Assembly (NCBI GenBank): GCA_004555955.1
Contig: SFJG01000088.1
Coordinates: forward strand, 1-14,095
Reading direction: 5' to 3'
Source: Bacteroidales bacterium
GTDB lineage: Bacteria > Bacteroidota > Bacteroidia > Bacteroidales > Muribaculaceae
DNA: 14,095 nucleotides
Part shown: positions 12,443-14,095 of the stretch, one piece after another
How the letters are laid out: each line of letters starts with the position of its first letter
Position numbering within the stretch: the first letter of the stretch is position 1
Program-made: the position numbers and the translations under genes
The notes under the pieces: generated by a model
Seen by the model: the letters and a program-made list of their open reading frames with translations, nothing else
Databases searched by the model: none
Told to the model about the DNA's origin: nothing

Positions 12443-14095
12443 TCGATGAGTTTTAAGAATTCGTCTTCGTTGATGATTTTGATGCCCAAGTCGGTTGCTT
12501 TTTGGAGTTTTGCGGGACCCATATTTTCGCCGGCGAGGACGTAGTCGGTTTTGCGGGAGATAGACGAGACGTTTTTTCCGCCGTTTTGCTCGATGAGTTT
12601 TTTGTAGTCGTCGCGGGAATGGTGTTGGAACACGCCGCTGATGACGATGCTTTTGCCTTTGAGCCGGTCGGAAACGGCAGCGCGAGCCTCTTGGCTGATA
12701 GCCATTTGTAGGCCGGCGGCGCGGAGTCGCTCGACGATTTGTCGGTTGTCGGGGTCGCTGAAGAAAGCGATTACGTTTTCGGCGATAACGTTACCGATTT
12801 CGTCGATAGAGGTAAGCGTTTCTAAGTCGGCGTTCATGAGACGGTCGATGTCGACCATTGCGAAAGCGATTTTTTTGGCGACGGTTTCGCCGACGTTAGG
12901 AATAGAAAGGGCGAAAACGACGCGTTCGAAAGGCACTTGCTTGGAAGCGTTGATGCCGCGCATGATGCGACGCGATGTTAGTTCGCCGATGCGACCGACA
13001 ATCTCGAGGCGGTCTTCGGTTAGGTCGTAGATGTCGGCGATGTTTTTGACGAGCCCGACGGCGAAAAGTTGTTCGGCAGTTTCTTCGCCGATTCCGTCGA
13101 TGTTCATCATCTTGCGGCTCACGAAATGCTCGATACGACCGGTGATTTGCGGACGGCAACCGTTGCGGTTGGGGCATACCCAAGCGGCTTCGCCTTCGGC
13201 GCGAACCAGCGGAGTGCCGCAGACCGGGCAGTGGGTAACGAATTCGACGGGTTGGCTGTCGGGGCGGCGTTTGGAGATGTCGACTCCGACGATTTTCGGG
13301 ATTATTTCGCCACCTTTTTCGACATAAAGGTAGTCGTCTTGGTGGATGTCTAACTGCTTGAGGATGTCGGCGTTGTGGAGCGATGCACGCTTGACGATTG
13401 TACCGCTGAGCAGAACCGGCTCGAGGTTGGCAACCGGGGTAATAACGCCCATTCGTCCGGTTTCGAAGGAGACGAATCGCAACTTCGTGAGCGCGCGCTC
13501 GGCTTGGAATTTGTAGGCTATAGCCCAGCGAGGCGACTTAGCGGTTGTTCCGAGAGTTCGCTGGTCGGCGTAGCTGTTGATTTTGAAAACGAGGCCGTCG
13601 GTAGCCACTTCGAGGTGCTTACGCTCGGTGTCCCAGTAGTCGATAAAAGCCTTAACCTCGTCGATTGAATGAAGGATTTTGGCGTTGTCAGACACTTTGA
13701 ATCCCCAACGTTTTAAAGCCTGAAGGCTATCCCAATGGTTGTCGAAGGGCAGGTTGTCGCCGACGAGGAAGTAGAAGTAAGCGTCGAGGTTTCGTCGCGC
13801 CACTTCTGCGGGATTTAGCGTTTTGAGCGTGCCGGCAGCGGCGTTTCGCGGGTTTGCGAGCAGCGGCTCTTCGTTGTAAGCGCGTTCGCGGTTAAGAGCG
13901 TCGAACGACTTCCAAGGCATAAGGATTTCGCCGCGCACTTCGAAAGAATCGGGCCAATCGGCGGGCTCGAGTTGTAGGGGTATGCTACGTATAGTCTTGA
14001 CGTTAGTAGTCACGTCGTCGCCTTTTGTTCCGTCGCCGCGAGTGACAGCGCGGACGAGCCGTCCGCCTTCGTAGGTTAGGGAAATCGAGGTGCCG
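12439..14095 (-). CDS. ligA: NAD-dependent DNA ligase, N-terminal part outside the window
   Basis: Seals nicks during replication and repair using NAD+. The frame is open to the window edge. The visible part begins inside the adenylation domain with ISLTYEGGRLVRAVTRGDG and GDDVTTNV, so the catalytic KxDG lysine lies beyond 14095. Then follow EVRGEILMP, NPRNAAAGTLK, the OB fold, and a zinc finger with the C-x2-C and C-x5-C pairs (CPVC at about 13214-13225, CPNRNGC at about 13157-13177). Helix-hairpin-helix repeats follow (IDGIGEETAE and IPNVGETVAKKIA), and a C-terminal BRCT domain starts at LKGKSIVISG. The visible part is intact. It precedes the CPBP gene with a 4-base overlap. Confidence 0.96.
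   Translation of the reverse strand, partial: GTSISLTYEGGRLVRAVTRGDGTKGDDVTTNVKTIRSIPLQLEPADWPDSFEVRGEILMPWKSFDALNRERAYNEEPLLANPRNAAAGTLKTLNPAEVARRNLDAYFYFLVGDNLPFDNHWDSLQALKRWGFKVSDNAKILHSIDEVKAFIDYWDTERKHLEVATDGLVFKINSYADQRTLGTTAKSPRWAIAYKFQAERALTKLRFVSFETGRMGVITPVANLEPVLLSGTIVKRASLHNADILKQLDIHQDDYLYVEKGGEIIPKIVGVDISKRRPDSQPVEFVTHCPVCGTPLVRAEGEAAWVCPNRNGCRPQITGRIEHFVSRKMMNIDGIGEETAEQLFAVGLVKNIADIYDLTEDRLEIVGRIGELTSRRIMRGINASKQVPFERVVFALSIPNVGETVAKKIAFAMVDIDRLMNADLETLTSIDEIGNVIAENVIAFFSDPDNRQIVERLRAAGLQMAISQEARAAVSDRLKGKSIVISGVFQHHSRDDYKKLIEQNGGKNVSSISRKTDYVLAGENMGPAKLQKATDLGIKIINEDEFLKLIE

Noticed and set aside
13069..13668. Open frames on the plus strand within ligA
   Set aside because: They lie opposite conserved ligase sequence, including the zinc finger and OB fold, and show no independent coding signal.

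Overview
The window reads as chromosome of a Bacteroidales bacterium (a Muribaculaceae- or Prevotella-like gut species is my guess; the family cannot be fixed from sequence alone). Supporting signs are promoters of the Bacteroidetes type (a -33 TTTG and a -7 TAnnTTTG about 20 bases apart) before topA, the tRNAs and the glycan operon, near absence of Shine-Dalgarno sites, a topoisomerase I with C-terminal Toprim_Crpt-like repeats instead of zinc fingers, SusE/SusF-like glycan-binding domains, and a type IX-like C-terminal sorting tail. All recognised protein genes and both tRNAs lie on the minus strand.

Layout from left to right. 1-151: ends of two tiny coupled frames of unknown nature on the plus strand. 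152-534: no gene, but a composite repeat made of consecutive hairpins, two mini-hairpins and the topA terminator. 535-2868: topA with its own promoter. 2966-3044: second, partial copy of the composite repeat. 3067-5397: a tight four-gene operon, transcribed as DUF721 protein, hotdog thioesterase, SIS sugar-phosphate isomerase, PfkB-type kinase. 5483-5531: purine-rich heptamer repeat. 5543-5783: terminator, two tandem tRNA-Asn(GUU) genes and their promoter. 5841-6101: repeat cluster including the third composite copy. 6038-11127: an operon of a SusE/F-like secreted glycan-binding protein, a GH66 family dextranase-type enzyme and a DUF4369-thioredoxin protein. 11128-11560: promoter, terminator, a strongly structured segment and another repeat cluster. 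11561-14095: CPBP-family intramembrane protease and ligA (5' end outside the window), coupled by a 4-base overlap.

How the parts fit. The flanks are housekeeping: DNA topology, DNA ligation, tRNA, and small-metabolite handling. The middle (about 6.1-11.1 kb) looks like a fragment of a dextran or alpha-1,6-glucan utilisation locus without SusC/SusD. It is bounded on both sides by near-identical copies of the interspersed repeat, and its last gene is broken twice: by a one-base frameshift and by loss of its 3' end exactly where repeat sequence begins. This suggests that recombination between repeats placed or trimmed the segment, or that the junction is an assembly join; sequence alone cannot separate these.

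The most unusual content is the repeat family itself. It has composite copies at about 251-399, 2966-3044 and 5905-6051 and partial copies near 6083 and 11426. Its hairpin arms differ between copies with compensatory changes, and it is accompanied by arrays of 5-3-5 mini-hairpins set about 22 bases apart. No transposase, RAYT protein, IS or CRISPR array is seen in the window.
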